A stretch of DNA of 64,000 bases from Prevotella sp. (lineage in GTDB: Bacteria > Bacteroidota > Bacteroidia > Bacteroidales > Bacteroidaceae): positions 34,765-98,764 of the forward strand of contig JAFUUL010000116.1 in NCBI GenBank assembly GCA_017483805.1. The letters are read 5' to 3'. This document shows positions 63,945 to 64,000 of the stretch, in pieces (position 1 is the stretch's first letter; each line of letters opens with the position of its first letter). Position numbers and translations under genes: made by a program. Under the pieces are notes generated by a model. That model saw only the letters and a list, made by a program, of their open reading frames with translations. It did no database searches and was not told the origin of the DNA.

Positions 63945-64000
63945 TTCCTTTTTCCGCAATTATTTACCGCCAGATGATCCGTGATGGGTTCTTATTGCTC

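Overview
The window reads as chromosome of a Bacteroidales bacterium, most likely a Prevotella-type organism of the gut or rumen. Several signs agree. Nearly every intergenic start region carries a Bacteroidetes -7 element (TAnnTTTG), and purine-rich ribosome binding sites are absent. The bamD, omega-like rpoZ and DUF4293 genes are adjacent. Rho carries a long low-complexity insert. There are BACON and BspA-type leucine-rich-repeat surface proteins, a TonB-receptor-like outer membrane barrel, a DUF1460 amidase and a pectin-degrading enzyme pair. The DNA is fairly GC-rich by eye, except for a low-GC stretch near 9.0-11.9 kb and part of one BspA-like gene. I found no rRNA, tRNA, CRISPR array or prophage.

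Layout. 1-8.9 kb: a leftward lytic transglycosylase lipoprotein, then rightward hisG-hisD-hisC, a ClpC-type unfoldase behind a sigma-54-like promoter, and ribosomal protein S1 behind a structured leader. 8.9-11.9 kb: an AT-rich accessory patch with 22-bp tandem repeats, a perfect 18-bp hairpin, a candidate structured RNA with its own promoter and terminator, and a BACON-domain lipoprotein. 11.9-22.5 kb: leftward housekeeping genes, namely a WalJ-like hydrolase, an Omp85-family barrel, and a tight ten-gene run from bamD through rpoZ, engB, an Uup-type ABC-F gene and recR to a glycosyltransferase and a GNAT acetyltransferase; a TrmH-family methyltransferase reads the other way. 22.6-35 kb: uvrB, rho, two signalling kinases, ruvC with an overlapping double-ABC ATPase, dapA, and an NfeD-SPFH-kinase operon. 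35-39.6 kb: two overlapping BspA-like genes. 39.8-49.1 kb: an EamA transporter, truA, an EFR1-type flavodoxin/ferredoxin, DUF1460 and DUF4421 proteins, an oxidoreductase, hisB (far from hisGDC) and ettA. 49.2-56.2 kb: an outer membrane beta-barrel protein and a CE12-like plus GH106-like pair. 56.2-63.9 kb: an omega-amidase-like hydrolase, a TrmN6-like methyltransferase, lon, tgt, an LptF/LptG permease and a DEAD-box helicase.

How it fits together. Most of the content is core: histidine synthesis, protein quality control (ClpC, Lon), translation (S1, EttA, Uup, tRNA modification), DNA repair (UvrB, RuvC, RecR) and envelope biogenesis (BamD, Omp85 protein, LptF/G). Divergent genes often share promoter regions of under 120 bp in which the predicted transcription start nearly coincides with the start codon. 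Convergent genes often abut or overlap.

The best candidates for undescribed biology are non-coding. They are the structured RNA upstream of the BACON lipoprotein, the GTTCCGATG repeat family at two loci, the 22-bp tandem repeats, promoter -7 boxes embedded in long inverted repeats (rpsA, rho), and dispersed TTAAGAATTAAG spacers. All positions and motifs were read by eye; no search or folding program was run.
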